Source: Dehalococcoidia bacterium (GTDB lineage Bacteria; Chloroflexota; Dehalococcoidia; Lucifugimonadales; Lucifugimonadaceae). From it: DNA of 64,000 bases. Within the stretch, counting starts at the first letter, position 1, and each line of letters begins with the position of its first letter. The stretch lies in contig JAJEAU010000017.1 of the NCBI GenBank assembly GCA_022824185.1, positions 124,001 through 188,000 on the forward strand, in the 5' to 3' direction. Below the pieces are notes generated by a model. It ran no database searches. It had not been told where the DNA came from and saw only the letters and a list, made by a program, of their open reading frames with translations. Shown here piece by piece: positions 16,409-24,699 of the stretch. Both the position numbers and the translations under genes were made by a program.

Positions 16409-18343
16409 TTAACGTCGGGCAGGAACGATCAACTCAGGTGAGGTGTGTGGCGCCTGTGGACCAGGCCGCATCGGCCATTCCGCGATTGAGTTCCGGTTGT
16501 AAGCCGAGACGAACGGGAGCGCAATGATCCCGATCTTCAACGCCTGCTCGTGCAGGTAGTCAGCCAACGCGATGTTGTACTGAGTTCGCTTAATGGGGTC
16601 GGGTTCAGCAGCCACGTTTTGGACCGTCTCCAAGATGAACGGGATTTCCATGTGGCAACCGAAGCCGCCGCGGGTGAGGCTCGTCTCCTCTTCTCCTGTA
16701 ACCCAGTCGTATGGCTTCCACAAATCCGATCGGCACCATTGAGTGGCAGGTGTCGTCGTGCTACGTGCCACCAAGCTCGGGCGAACGATGGAGTACGCAA
16801 CTTTGACGATGTTCGTCTCGATACCGAGTTGGTTTATGAAACCAGCGGCGGTGTCGGCGATTTCAGCCCAGTCGCGAACTGAAGTGAACGCGTAGATGGG
16901 CATGGCAAATCGCACGCCATCATCGTCTTTCGCGTATCCGGCTTGGTCGAGGTACTCGTTAGCCAATACAGGGTCGTATGGCACGCGCCATTTGTCATTC
17001 CAGTCGGTGTTATTGACGTGGAACATTCCGATGTGGTACTCGGACGCGTTCCCGCCGTAGAGCGACTCGTTGACCAACGGCCGGTTGATCGACAATGCGA
17101 TCGCCCAACGGACCAACCTCGCCTGCTCCATGTCGTCCATGCCAGCGGGGTTGTTGCCGTCGTCGGGTCGGTGCGGGTTGCCGATCCAAGGGATGTCGTG
17201 GACGAATGTCACGTGGGAGATTTCTTCGCCGGTCTTGACCGCGGTCGTCTCCCAGTAGTTGCCAGCCATGTTGAGCGGCACGCCGCTCTGTCGACCGGTC
17301 GTCAATACTCCGAAACCGTCGCGAGTGAGGTCTTTCATCTCGCGCACTGGCAATACTGCCCAGTCCGCGCCGCCGGATCGTAGCGCTGAAATGCGCGCTA
17401 CCGTTTCCGGTACGTCGATCAATCTCAACGTTCCGACTTCCGCCGTTCGGTCCCAGTGGGTGTCCTGTGCGATCAGCGTTGCACTGTCGGATTGCCTCCA
17501 CTCTTGAACGGTGTAAGGGCCGGTGGCGATGATGTTTTCACGCATCCAATCGGCGCCCATTTCGTCGTACGCCTTCTTGGAGAAGACGCCGAACGCGTCA
17601 CCTGCCTGGTTGAACAGCAACGTCGTCCAGCGAGGCTCGGGTGCATTGAAGTTCAGCACGAGCGTGCGGTCATCGGTGGCTGTAGCTTCGTCCATGAATG
17701 CGGCGAAGTCGCCTGCCTGACCGTGAATGCTCTCCGGGGTAATCGCGCCGTTGGTGTCGTTCAAGCTCCAGGCAAAGTCATGGGCAGTTAGTTCGCCCCA
17801 ACCATCGTGGAACTCGACGCCGCTGCGGATCGTGACCGTAGCCTGCGACCCGTCAGGTGCGATTTCCCAACTTTCGGCAAGCCAAGGTCCGACAAGTGTG
17901 CCGTCGTCATTCGGACGGAACAGCTGTTCAGACACGCCCCAGTACATCAACGATTCTGGAGCTTGCGAACGGTTGATACCGACACCCGGGGCAACGCCTT
18001 CGGGGATCATGACCAAGGTGCCAACAGCAGACTCAGGTTCTGGCAGTTCTTGGCTTACGGGTTCAGGTGCTGCCGTAGGTTCAGCGTCTTCTTTCTCGAC
18101 CATCACCTCCACCTCAACTACCTTCTCCACCTCAACAACCTTTTCAACCTCGACCACCTTCTCGACTTCTACCGTGACCTGCACCTCTCTCTCGACCTCG
18201 ACCTGCACCTCTCTCTCGACCTCGACGACGACCGTCTCCCGGACCACAACAGTCTCGGGATCGCCTGCGCAGGCCCATGCGGTGACAGCGACTAACGCCG
18301 CCATCGCATAGAGCAAGTATCTGGGTTTCATACGTGATCTCAC
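16409..18343 (-). CDS. ABC transporter family-5 substrate-binding lipoprotein with repeat linker
   Basis: 644 residues from a GTG that has AGGAG nine bases upstream; an ATG four codons later is the alternative. The signal sequence ends in a lipobox with Cys25 (TAWAC). A low-complexity linker of alternating Val/Glu units follows at residues 31-85. The family-5 (DppA/OppA) domain then runs to the end, with RPNDDGTLVGPWLAESWEI, the signature-like VEFHDGWGELTAHDFAWS, and IATGPYTVQEW. It captures peptides or other solutes outside the membrane for the permeases downstream. The Val/Glu linker is common on Chloroflexota lipoproteins and probably spans the cell envelope. A promoter-like element lies about 130 bases upstream. 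Confidence 0.92.
   Translation of the reverse strand: MRSRMKPRYLLYAMAALVAVTAWACAGDPETVVVRETVVVEVEREVQVEVEREVQVTVEVEKVVEVEKVVEVEKVVEVEVMVEKEDAEPTAAPEPVSQELPEPESAVGTLVMIPEGVAPGVGINRSQAPESLMYWGVSEQLFRPNDDGTLVGPWLAESWEIAPDGSQATVTIRSGVEFHDGWGELTAHDFAWSLNDTNGAITPESIHGQAGDFAAFMDEATATDDRTLVLNFNAPEPRWTTLLFNQAGDAFGVFSKKAYDEMGADWMRENIIATGPYTVQEWRQSDSATLIAQDTHWDRTAEVGTLRLIDVPETVARISALRSGGADWAVLPVREMKDLTRDGFGVLTTGRQSGVPLNMAGNYWETTAVKTGEEISHVTFVHDIPWIGNPHRPDDGNNPAGMDDMEQARLVRWAIALSINRPLVNESLYGGNASEYHIGMFHVNNTDWNDKWRVPYDPVLANEYLDQAGYAKDDDGVRFAMPIYAFTSVRDWAEIADTAAGFINQLGIETNIVKVAYSIVRPSLVARSTTTPATQWCRSDLWKPYDWVTGEEETSLTRGGFGCHMEIPFILETVQNVAAEPDPIKRTQYNIALADYLHEQALKIGIIALPFVSAYNRNSIAEWPMRPGPQAPHTSPELIVPARR
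18089..18253 (-). repeat. Degenerate in-gene tandem repeat coding the Val/Glu linker
   Basis: About 55 codons encode near-repeats of VEVEREVQ and VEKVVEVE. At DNA level this is GAGGTcGAgaAGGTtGT-like units of 21-24 bases. The repeat is in frame, between the lipobox and the folded domain of the binding protein. Slippage could change linker length between strains. Confidence 0.75.
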
Positions 18344-18468
18344 TTGGATGAGCTCCTCGTTGCCGTTTTATTTGTGAGTTGGAAGCGCCGTCACGACGGA
18401 ACGGCAACCGAACGCCGACGAAATTCGTAGTACCTCTTCGCCGACGTTTCGATCTGCGTCCAATGTTG

Positions 18469-18481
18469 CGCGCAGTATACA
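18469..18481 (-). promoter_or_regulatory. Probable -10 element for the first ABC importer operon
   Basis: On the minus strand this 13-mer reads TGTATACTGCGCG, with TATACT at 18474-18479 as the -10 box. The same 13-mer forms the -10 region of the strong promoter ahead of the second importer operon (57309-57321), also about 115-125 bases before its first start codon. No good -35 is visible here. The element may depend on an activator. Confidence 0.45.
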
Positions 18482-18574
18482 TCAGGTTCGTCCGAGACGT
18501 GCCACCTCATTCCGAGAATGCCCGGCGGAAACGGCAAAATGAACGATGAGATTTCGGGCTAACTCTGATGCGAC

Positions 18575-18604
18575 TTCGACTGGCAAAAGCCAATCTGTTA
18601 TCAT
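18575..18604 (+). promoter_or_regulatory. Probable promoter for the tRNA-Gln/tRNA-Glu pair
   Basis: TTCGAC and TATCAT are separated by 18 bases. The predicted transcription start is about ten bases before the mature tRNA-Gln 5' end. This is the only promoter-like pair in the short leader, and the -35 match is imperfect. Confidence 0.35.
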
Positions 18605-18620
18605 CTTTTGAGCGAGCCGT

Positions 18621-18694
18621 TGCCGATTCGTCTAGTGGTAGGACACCAGACTCTGGATCTGGGAGCGCGGGTTCGAATCCTGCATCGGCAGCCA
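18621..18694 (+). tRNA. trnQ: tRNA-Gln (anticodon CTG)
   Basis: A full cloverleaf is readable. Acceptor TGCCGAT pairs with ATCGGCA, the D-arm is GTCTAGTGGTAGGAC, and the anticodon stem CCAGA/TCTGG holds loop CTCTGGA (anticodon CTG). The T-arm is built on GCGGG TTCGAAT CCTGC, with G73 and an encoded CCA. The U1-A72 pair and G73 are normal glutamine identity features. It decodes CAG. Confidence 0.95.
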
Positions 18695-18742
18695 ACATTT
18701 AGAGAGCGTGGACGTTAAAGTCCAGTTCAATCGCACAGCGGT

Positions 18743-18818
18743 GGCCCGTTCGTCTAGTGGCCCAGGACGTAGCCCTCTCAAGGCTAAAACAGGGGTTCGA
18801 CTCCCCTACGGGCTACCA
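18743..18818 (+). tRNA. trnE: tRNA-Glu (anticodon CTC)
   Basis: Acceptor GGCCCGT pairs with ACGGGCT (G1-U72 wobble). The anticodon stem TAGCC/GGCTA carries loop CTCTCAA (anticodon CTC). The T-arm is AGGGG TTCGACT CCCCT, followed by A73 and an encoded CCA. The D-loop has one extra C compared with usual tRNA-Glu. It decodes GAG. It lies 48 bases after tRNA-Gln, with a small TGGAC/GTCCA hairpin in the spacer that may help processing. Confidence 0.93.
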
Positions 18819-18938
18819 ACTTAGTTTGGTAGGCTCTTGTGATGCGGCTGGGGATGATGTTGGGCGATGGGCGGGATAGGTTGATTTCCCCACGGATGAA
18901 ACGCGTCGACTTCCTGGCGCGGAATCTCGGAGGTCCAT

Positions 18939-21044
18939 ATGCGAGGAGGAGGGATGCGGGGAGGAATGGGTGGCCCGGGCTTCAATATGATGCCCGAGCC
19001 TGCGAGAAATCGCCCGTTCCCACGAGACACGTTTAAGCGGGTCGTCAGACTCTACGCCGATTACAAATTGACGTTGGCAATCGTAGGACTTCTCGTCCTC
19101 ATCACCTCCGCTCTTGGCGTGGTCACCCCACTGTTGATCCAACGGGTGATCGATGACGCGTTGCCCCAACAGGATATGGATCTGTTGGTGTGGCTGATCG
19201 GTGGCATGGTGTTCGTCGCAGCCGTCGCTGGTGTCCTCAACTTCATTCAATCTCGATTGAATGCGTCGGTTGGTTTCAAGGTGATGGAAGACATGCGACA
19301 CACGGTGTACAACCATCTCCTCAAACAACCGATCTCGTTCTTTTCGTCCACGAAAACGGGTGATATTCAATCTCGATTGGCCAATGACGTATCAAGCACA
19401 CAGCTTGTATTGACTGACACCGTCGTCAATATCCTGTCGAGCGTCACGATTGTCATTGCGGCTCTGGTGGCGATGTTGATCCTGTCTTGGGAGTTGACAA
19501 TCGTCGCCGTTTGCACGATGCCGATTTTTGCGTACCTATCGCGAGTGGTTGGGCGGAGACGTCGAAGGTTGACCAGCCAGATGCAACGGACGCTGGCGGA
19601 TCTGACTGCCAAGACGGGCGAGACATTGTTCGTGTCCGGCGTCATAGTCGCCAAGACATTCGGTCGCGAAGGCGAACAGCTAAGAGAGTTTCAAGACACC
19701 AACACCAAATTGACCGGTGTTTCGATCAGGCAATACATGACCGGGCGAGGTTTCTTCATCGTCGTCCAGGCATTCTTCACCATGGCGCCAGCGTTCATCT
19801 GGTTGATTGGCGGCATTCTCATTCTCGACGGCAACGACCGTGTAACCCTTGGTGACATAGTCGCATTTACGACTATCCAGGCGCGATTGCTCTTCCCTAT
19901 GGCTAATCTTCTTCAGCGTGGGGTCGAAATCCATGGATCGCTTGCTCTGTTCGAGCGCATCTTCGAGTACATGGACATCAAACCATCGATCGTCGATCCG
20001 ATCGATCCGACGCATGTCGATCCGAAATCAGCCAGAGGCGAGGTGGTTTTCGACAATGTGTCGTTTACTTACCAAGCCTCCGAACTGGAGCGCCTCGAGG
20101 CCAAACTAAAGGGACCAGTTCCACAGGCCCAGCCAAACGGCTTCGCTGGTGGTCAAAGTGATTCTCCCAACGGTGAAGGGCGAGGTGGCGGTGAGTTGGC
20201 GATGCCTTCAGTTACCGAGAGACGCGACGGGCGAGAAAATCGTTCGCCGGAGCTGAGTGCCCGAGGCGCGGACGCATCTGATGACGAATGGGCAATTGAT
20301 GATCAACCGTTTTCGCTAGCTGACATCTCATTCACTGCTGGTGCGGGCGAGCTCACAGCCCTTGTCGGACCCAGCGGTTCCGGCAAGACAACAATCGGGT
20401 ACCTTGCATCTCGCCTCTATGATGCCGACGCAGGGGCAGTGATGATCGATGGCGTGAACATCAAAAACATCACCCACAGCAATCTCACTCAATTGGTCGG
20501 CGTCGTATCTCAGAACCCATTCCTTTTCCATGCCTCCGCTCGGGAAAACCTTCTTTATGGCAAACCGGCTGCAAGCGAAGCCGAACTGATCGAAGCAGCG
20601 AAGGCAGCCCAGATTCACGACACAATCGCGGCGATGCCGGAAGGCTACGATTCCGTCGTCGGCGAACACGGTTACCGACTTTCGGGTGGCGAAAGGCAGA
20701 GACTGGCAATTGCCAGGGTAATCCTCGCTGATCCGAAGATTCTCCTTTTGGACGAGGCTACGAGCGCACTGGACACGTTGTCAGAGAGACTGATTCGCGA
20801 AGCCATTGCGCGACTCCGCGAAGGACGTACAACAATCGCGATCGCCCACCGACTGTCTACCGTGATCGCTGCTGATCAGATTCTGGTGATACAGAACGGC
20901 GAGATCCGCGCCCGTGGCGCGCACGCGGATCTGATTGGCGAGTCCGATCTCTATCGCAGGTTGTACGAAGAGCAGTTCACATTGGTGCCCGGCATACAGT
21001 CGTATGAGGTGCCGGAAATCTCACCAACCCCTTCGGCGGCTTAA
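18939..21044 (+). CDS. ABC exporter (MsbA/LmrA-like half transporter) with insert between permease and ATPase
   Basis: A 701-residue half transporter. A GGAGG five bases before the ATG fixes the start. The N-terminus is unusually rich in Gly and Met for 20 residues. Six membrane helices (about residues 45-330) form the exporter permease. The ATPase has GPSGSGKTT (near 477), LSGGERQR (581), ILLLDEATSALD (600) and IAHRLST (about 636). Between the first ATPase strand (FDNVSFTYQ) and its continuation (PFSLADISF) sit about 75 extra hydrophilic residues, 381-454, rich in Gly, Pro, Glu and Arg. Such exporters move lipids or drugs as dimers. Its stop overlaps that of the convergent lipoprotein gene in a TTAA. 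Confidence 0.92.
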   Translation: MRGGGMRGGMGGPGFNMMPEPARNRPFPRDTFKRVVRLYADYKLTLAIVGLLVLITSALGVVTPLLIQRVIDDALPQQDMDLLVWLIGGMVFVAAVAGVLNFIQSRLNASVGFKVMEDMRHTVYNHLLKQPISFFSSTKTGDIQSRLANDVSSTQLVLTDTVVNILSSVTIVIAALVAMLILSWELTIVAVCTMPIFAYLSRVVGRRRRRLTSQMQRTLADLTAKTGETLFVSGVIVAKTFGREGEQLREFQDTNTKLTGVSIRQYMTGRGFFIVVQAFFTMAPAFIWLIGGILILDGNDRVTLGDIVAFTTIQARLLFPMANLLQRGVEIHGSLALFERIFEYMDIKPSIVDPIDPTHVDPKSARGEVVFDNVSFTYQASELERLEAKLKGPVPQAQPNGFAGGQSDSPNGEGRGGGELAMPSVTERRDGRENRSPELSARGADASDDEWAIDDQPFSLADISFTAGAGELTALVGPSGSGKTTIGYLASRLYDADAGAVMIDGVNIKNITHSNLTQLVGVVSQNPFLFHASARENLLYGKPAASEAELIEAAKAAQIHDTIAAMPEGYDSVVGEHGYRLSGGERQRLAIARVILADPKILLLDEATSALDTLSERLIREAIARLREGRTTIAIAHRLSTVIAADQILVIQNGEIRARGAHADLIGESDLYRRLYEEQFTLVPGIQSYEVPEISPTPSAA

Positions 21045-21487
21045 CGGCACCAGACTCCGTCGTCGTACCATTCATCGTGAAATTGGACGTACGCACCGCC
21101 GACGCGTATCGTCTCTGAGAACTCGCCGCCAATATAAAGGTCGTAGTTCATGTCGAACCGATCATCTCGACCTTTGGTTACCTCTGGGTCCCGTACATCC
21201 AAAACACCGGGGGCTGTGTCGAGACGGAGCAGGTAACGTTCCAAATCCTCTCGGAATCGGTCTGGGTCTCGCCGTGTCCGGTAACTCGGGCTGCACGATT
21301 GGAACGCCGTCTGCCAATCACCGTCTTTGATTGCTGTTGTCTGCTCGAGAAACAGACTTTCAATGGCCTCTTTTGATCTATCGGTGAAGGTTGGCGTCGC
21401 CGTGGCTTCAGTCACGGTCGCAACCGGGGTGGACGTTGCGAGACTGCCCACCGTGCCGCAGGATGTTGCAAAGACCGCCAAAGCCAA
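21041..21487 (-). CDS. Small lipoprotein of unknown function, start uncertain
   Basis: 148 residues if started at the only in-frame standard start, a TTG. The lipobox FATSC is then at residues 7-11 by count, leaving too short a signal with no basic residues. In-frame codons upstream read ...SKSKSIILPLSLALAVFATSC, which would be a good signal peptide, but they contain no ATG, GTG or TTG. A rare start (ATA, ATC or CTG) or a sequencing error is possible. The mature part has a Thr-rich spacer and then a domain around IESLFLEQTTAIKDGDWQTAF. This resembles NTF2-like/DUF4878 stress lipoproteins, but I would not insist on that. It follows the CDF gene by about 35 bases. Confidence 0.6.
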   Translation of the reverse strand: MALAVFATSCGTVGSLATSTPVATVTEATATPTFTDRSKEAIESLFLEQTTAIKDGDWQTAFQSCSPSYRTRRDPDRFREDLERYLLRLDTAPGVLDVRDPEVTKGRDDRFDMNYDLYIGGEFSETIRVGGAYVQFHDEWYDDGVWCR

Positions 21488-21522
21488 AGATAGAGGCAGG
21501 ATTATGGATTTAGATTTCGAGG

Positions 21523-22506
21523 CTATTTCGAGGTCATTTCGGTTGGATTCGGTAGCGTGACGATGGTTTCTAGTTCTTCAGATTGGACACTGCTTAGAGC
21601 CCACCTGCGGTCCATCGTGAAGGCGACATCCAAAGACAGGTGCCGATACTCACGAGAAACGCGATCGTAGATTTTCTGCCTGATCTCGTCGTGTCTCCGA
21701 GTATCAAGGGACTGTCTCGTGTTGACTGCCGATATCACATAGACGTGAAGGTGTATGTACCGGCCGACGTCCACGATCCTCAGATGCGTTTCGACATGGG
21801 GAACGTCCGTCAACGCCTCCTCGACTAGACCTGCAACTTTGTCCTGCACACTCTTGGGCGGCGCTTTGCCGATGAGTTGGCGCATGTTGTCGCGGATTGT
21901 CTGGAAAGGTTGGGGTGCCGCGATTACCGTAATCGCGAGCATGATGACGGGGTCTGCATATGGCGCGAGACCCGACCACTCTGAGTTCTGAATCAGCAAC
22001 GTCGCGACGAATGCGATACCGACGGCAGAGCTGATCAGTGTGTCGACGGTCCAGTTTTTGGCGTCGACATCAACAATTGGGGAACCCGACTGTTTGGCGT
22101 AGCGTTTGAGAACGACAACTACGACGGCACCTCCGACGACCGCGATCACGGCGTAGATGATGCCACCCTCCGCGGCGATGTCTTGACCTCCTTGGAGGAT
22201 GGTGATCACGGAGGTCCAAACCGCCCAAATCAACGCGAAACCGATCAAAAGCCCTTTGAACAAATTGAGCATCGGCTCAAACGTTGCGTATCCAAAGGGG
22301 TACGACTCGTCCCTTGGCCGCGTTACCAATCTCGAGACGTAGAGCGTGAGAATGCCGACGACGCCAAATGTAAGCGAGAACAGTCCATCCAAGAACACCG
22401 CCCCCGAATGGCTCGCGATTGAGATCGCTATGCCGAGAAACCCGAAGAAACCGCTCGCCACCACTGTTATGACGATCGATCGTTTTTCTATTGCTTCGGG
22501 TGTCAA
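21523..22506 (-). CDS. Cation diffusion facilitator-family transporter with altered metal-site residues
   Basis: A 327-residue protein. It has six membrane helices and then a cytoplasmic ferredoxin-like domain (DVPHVETHLRIVDVGRYIHLHVYV). The family pattern is clear, including the YPFGYATFEP segment after helix 2. Compared with E. coli YiiP, the helix-2 aspartate is kept (FLDGLFSL) but the second Asp position is Ser. The helix-5 HxxxD is NWTVD, and both histidines in HSFGH are Tyr. CDF proteins export Zn, Fe or Mn by proton exchange. The changed residues suggest a different ion or a non-classical site, though the YPFGY clade is, as I recall, a recurring one. Confidence 0.8.
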   Translation of the reverse strand: MTPEAIEKRSIVITVVASGFFGFLGIAISIASHSGAVFLDGLFSLTFGVVGILTLYVSRLVTRPRDESYPFGYATFEPMLNLFKGLLIGFALIWAVWTSVITILQGGQDIAAEGGIIYAVIAVVGGAVVVVVLKRYAKQSGSPIVDVDAKNWTVDTLISSAVGIAFVATLLIQNSEWSGLAPYADPVIMLAITVIAAPQPFQTIRDNMRQLIGKAPPKSVQDKVAGLVEEALTDVPHVETHLRIVDVGRYIHLHVYVISAVNTRQSLDTRRHDEIRQKIYDRVSREYRHLSLDVAFTMDRRWALSSVQSEELETIVTLPNPTEMTSK

Positions 22507-22617
22507 CGCAGATCGTGGATAGAAGATTGGTTGGTGATGAGAGATTCTACGTTAACGCCCAACCCTTGGTTCATGAGACGCCATCCAACCGGTGCAAGTC
22601 AAAGGATGGTGCCGCTG

Positions 22618-24678
22618 CTACGACGGCTTGAATATTGAGACGGTAGACTTTCCGGAGTGATCCGAGAATGGAGTCACTACTCCTCTCGGATACACCGTTC
22701 GCAGATCGTTCAAGAGTTGCGACTGTTCTTGCTCATACGGGTGGGTGAAGATGATGCAGCCGAACGGATCCGCAGGATCGAAACCCCTGTTAAGCGCTTG
22801 TCGGTTGTTCATCAAGAGTGGCGAACCTGGTTGGAGCGCCGTGTCCTGCCGGTAAACGGCCGCACTGCCTCGCTCGTAACTGTTCAGGATCTTGCGGATT
22901 AGATGCTCTCCGTTTGATACGACAGCGATTCGTTCGAGCGGCAGGTGAGCGCAATGTTCCGACGAAATTGCGCCAATCGAGACAGCAATCGGCGAGTTGT
23001 GGAAAACCGAAGGTGTTTCAACTTTGGCTCGCTGGTAATTGGCGGACAAAGTGAATAATCCGACCGCGAGCAGAACAACAATGACAGTCAACTTGCTGTG
23101 GAATATGCCCTCGTTGCCAGATTTTAGGAATCTCAGGTCGATCGGCCAGATGAATCGGGACACGAACACCCCGATAAGCAGTGAGAACGGCAACACCATC
23201 GGGAACAAACGGGTCGTTGCAGTGTGCCAATCGTAGGGACTGATGGCTCCGGTTGCGCCGAACGCGAGTGCGAGCCATATCAAAAGAAAAGCTGAGGCCG
23301 GGTCGCGTAGCCTACCAAAAGCGAAGCCAGTGGCCACTACAGCCATCGCTGCGGTTAATGGGTCCATCAGCGTACCCGAGACGTAATGCGAACTGTGTTC
23401 GTTGTAGTTGAACGCGAAGAGATTGAGTTCGAAATTCCTCAGGATGCGGTCGTACAAAACTAGATTGGACGGTTCCGATTGACCGCCGAGAACCCGGCCA
23501 AACATTTGATCGATCAGGTCGGTGCCGTCAATCAGCAAAATCGGTCCAGCCGCAACCAATGCCCCTATCAGACACGGTATCGCCCATTTCACGACATTCC
23601 TGTCTTGTTTGAACACGAACCACCAAATAGCAAACATCGCAATGATCGGTGCGACGACCCGGGCTGCGACATTTGTATAGATGCAGGCACCCGCAAGGAA
23701 CCCCGCCAAAAAGAAGAGCAACGGGCTTCGCGTGCGTATCGCAAGCAGGAAGAATGCGACTGCCCAGACTGTGGGTAAGAGGGAGTCGATGTGGTCGTAG
23801 CCGATATGCGCCATGCCACCGAGGTAGTGGCTGAATGCGACGATCGCTGCTGAAGCGGCACCAGCGACCCGACCGCCAATCAACACGCCAACGAGATATA
23901 TACCTGGTATGGCCAATGCGTACATCAGGACCGAACTGAACTTCCAACCGAAGTTGTCGGCACCCACGATCTGCATGACAGTGGTTTTCATCAACATGCC
24001 GAGGCGAGGATGGTATTGGGCGACGCCTCGTTGACTGAACGGGGTTTCGATCCCACGATCGATGATCTCGACTGAGAGATCGTAGAAGCCAAACTCGTCC
24101 CCGATCGCGGCGTAGTACCAATCCGTTAGGTCTGGTGCATTGATGCCGATGACAATGGCTACCAGAACCACGACTACCACGATATCGATCGTCTTGACCG
24201 CTCGCCATGTTTTCCTGACGCCCAACGCCATTCTTGGGACCGACGGAGCAAACAGCGCTCCAATCCCAACTGATGCGATGAGCCAAATCCAGATATCGCT
24301 GCTGGCGGTCGATCCGCCCATTAGACGCAACGACAAGAACGCAAATGCGAATGCACCAAGACCGACGACCATGGTTCTGGTTCCACCGCGGTTGAATCGC
24401 AAAATACGCGGCGAGGAAACGGTAAGAGGATTCGTTCTCAATCGCAGGTCGAAAAAGTAGGACGCAAACGCGATGATGAGAAATCCCGATGTAAGAACGA
24501 TGCGAGCGTTGCGGGGAATCGCGCCGTTTTCCGATTCGGCGTTTGAAAGCAACACGAACTGGGCGAAGAATACGACGGCGATGCCGACAAGCATCAACTT
24601 CCAGTCAAGGCCACGCAGGTAGACTGCCTCAAAGAAGGAACCGGTGCTTCGGTTCCGCAGCGTGGGGAGGTCGATCAT
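22618..24678 (-). CDS. Large GT-C-type membrane protein (GT39/ArnT-like glycosyltransferase)
   Basis: A 686-residue protein with about 12 hydrophobic helices and a roughly 130-residue hydrophilic C-terminal tail. GT-C features are an acidic first loop (GDEFGFYDLSVEIIDRG near residue 220) followed by the QYHPRLGM loop. Members use polyprenyl-phosphate sugars to glycosylate lipids or proteins on the outer face of the membrane. The polypeptide begins with a soluble segment and two extra helices before the catalytic loop. It is distantly like the tandem pair at 28-32 kb in layout. The acceptor is unknown. It lies after the GYD/TPP unit on the same strand, with only 21 bases to the upstream gene. 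Confidence 0.7.
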   Translation of the reverse strand: MIDLPTLRNRSTGSFFEAVYLRGLDWKLMLVGIAVVFFAQFVLLSNAESENGAIPRNARIVLTSGFLIIAFASYFFDLRLRTNPLTVSSPRILRFNRGGTRTMVVGLGAFAFAFLSLRLMGGSTASSDIWIWLIASVGIGALFAPSVPRMALGVRKTWRAVKTIDIVVVVVLVAIVIGINAPDLTDWYYAAIGDEFGFYDLSVEIIDRGIETPFSQRGVAQYHPRLGMLMKTTVMQIVGADNFGWKFSSVLMYALAIPGIYLVGVLIGGRVAGAASAAIVAFSHYLGGMAHIGYDHIDSLLPTVWAVAFFLLAIRTRSPLLFFLAGFLAGACIYTNVAARVVAPIIAMFAIWWFVFKQDRNVVKWAIPCLIGALVAAGPILLIDGTDLIDQMFGRVLGGQSEPSNLVLYDRILRNFELNLFAFNYNEHSSHYVSGTLMDPLTAAMAVVATGFAFGRLRDPASAFLLIWLALAFGATGAISPYDWHTATTRLFPMVLPFSLLIGVFVSRFIWPIDLRFLKSGNEGIFHSKLTVIVVLLAVGLFTLSANYQRAKVETPSVFHNSPIAVSIGAISSEHCAHLPLERIAVVSNGEHLIRKILNSYERGSAAVYRQDTALQPGSPLLMNNRQALNRGFDPADPFGCIIFTHPYEQEQSQLLNDLRTVYPRGVVTPFSDHSGKSTVSIFKPS

Positions 24679-24699
24679 GTCGATCTCGGCGTAAAACGA

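Noticed and set aside
17727-18311. A 194-codon plus-strand frame with Ser/Thr repeats
   Set aside because: It is the exact antisense of the Val/Glu linker and N-terminus of the binding protein, whose signal peptide, lipobox and family domain are clear on the minus strand.
19245-19379. Direct repeat ATTCAATCTCGATTG at 19245-19259 and 19365-19379
   Set aside because: Both copies are in frame and encode similar IQSRL motifs at unrelated places of the exporter; coincidence from codon choice is sufficient.
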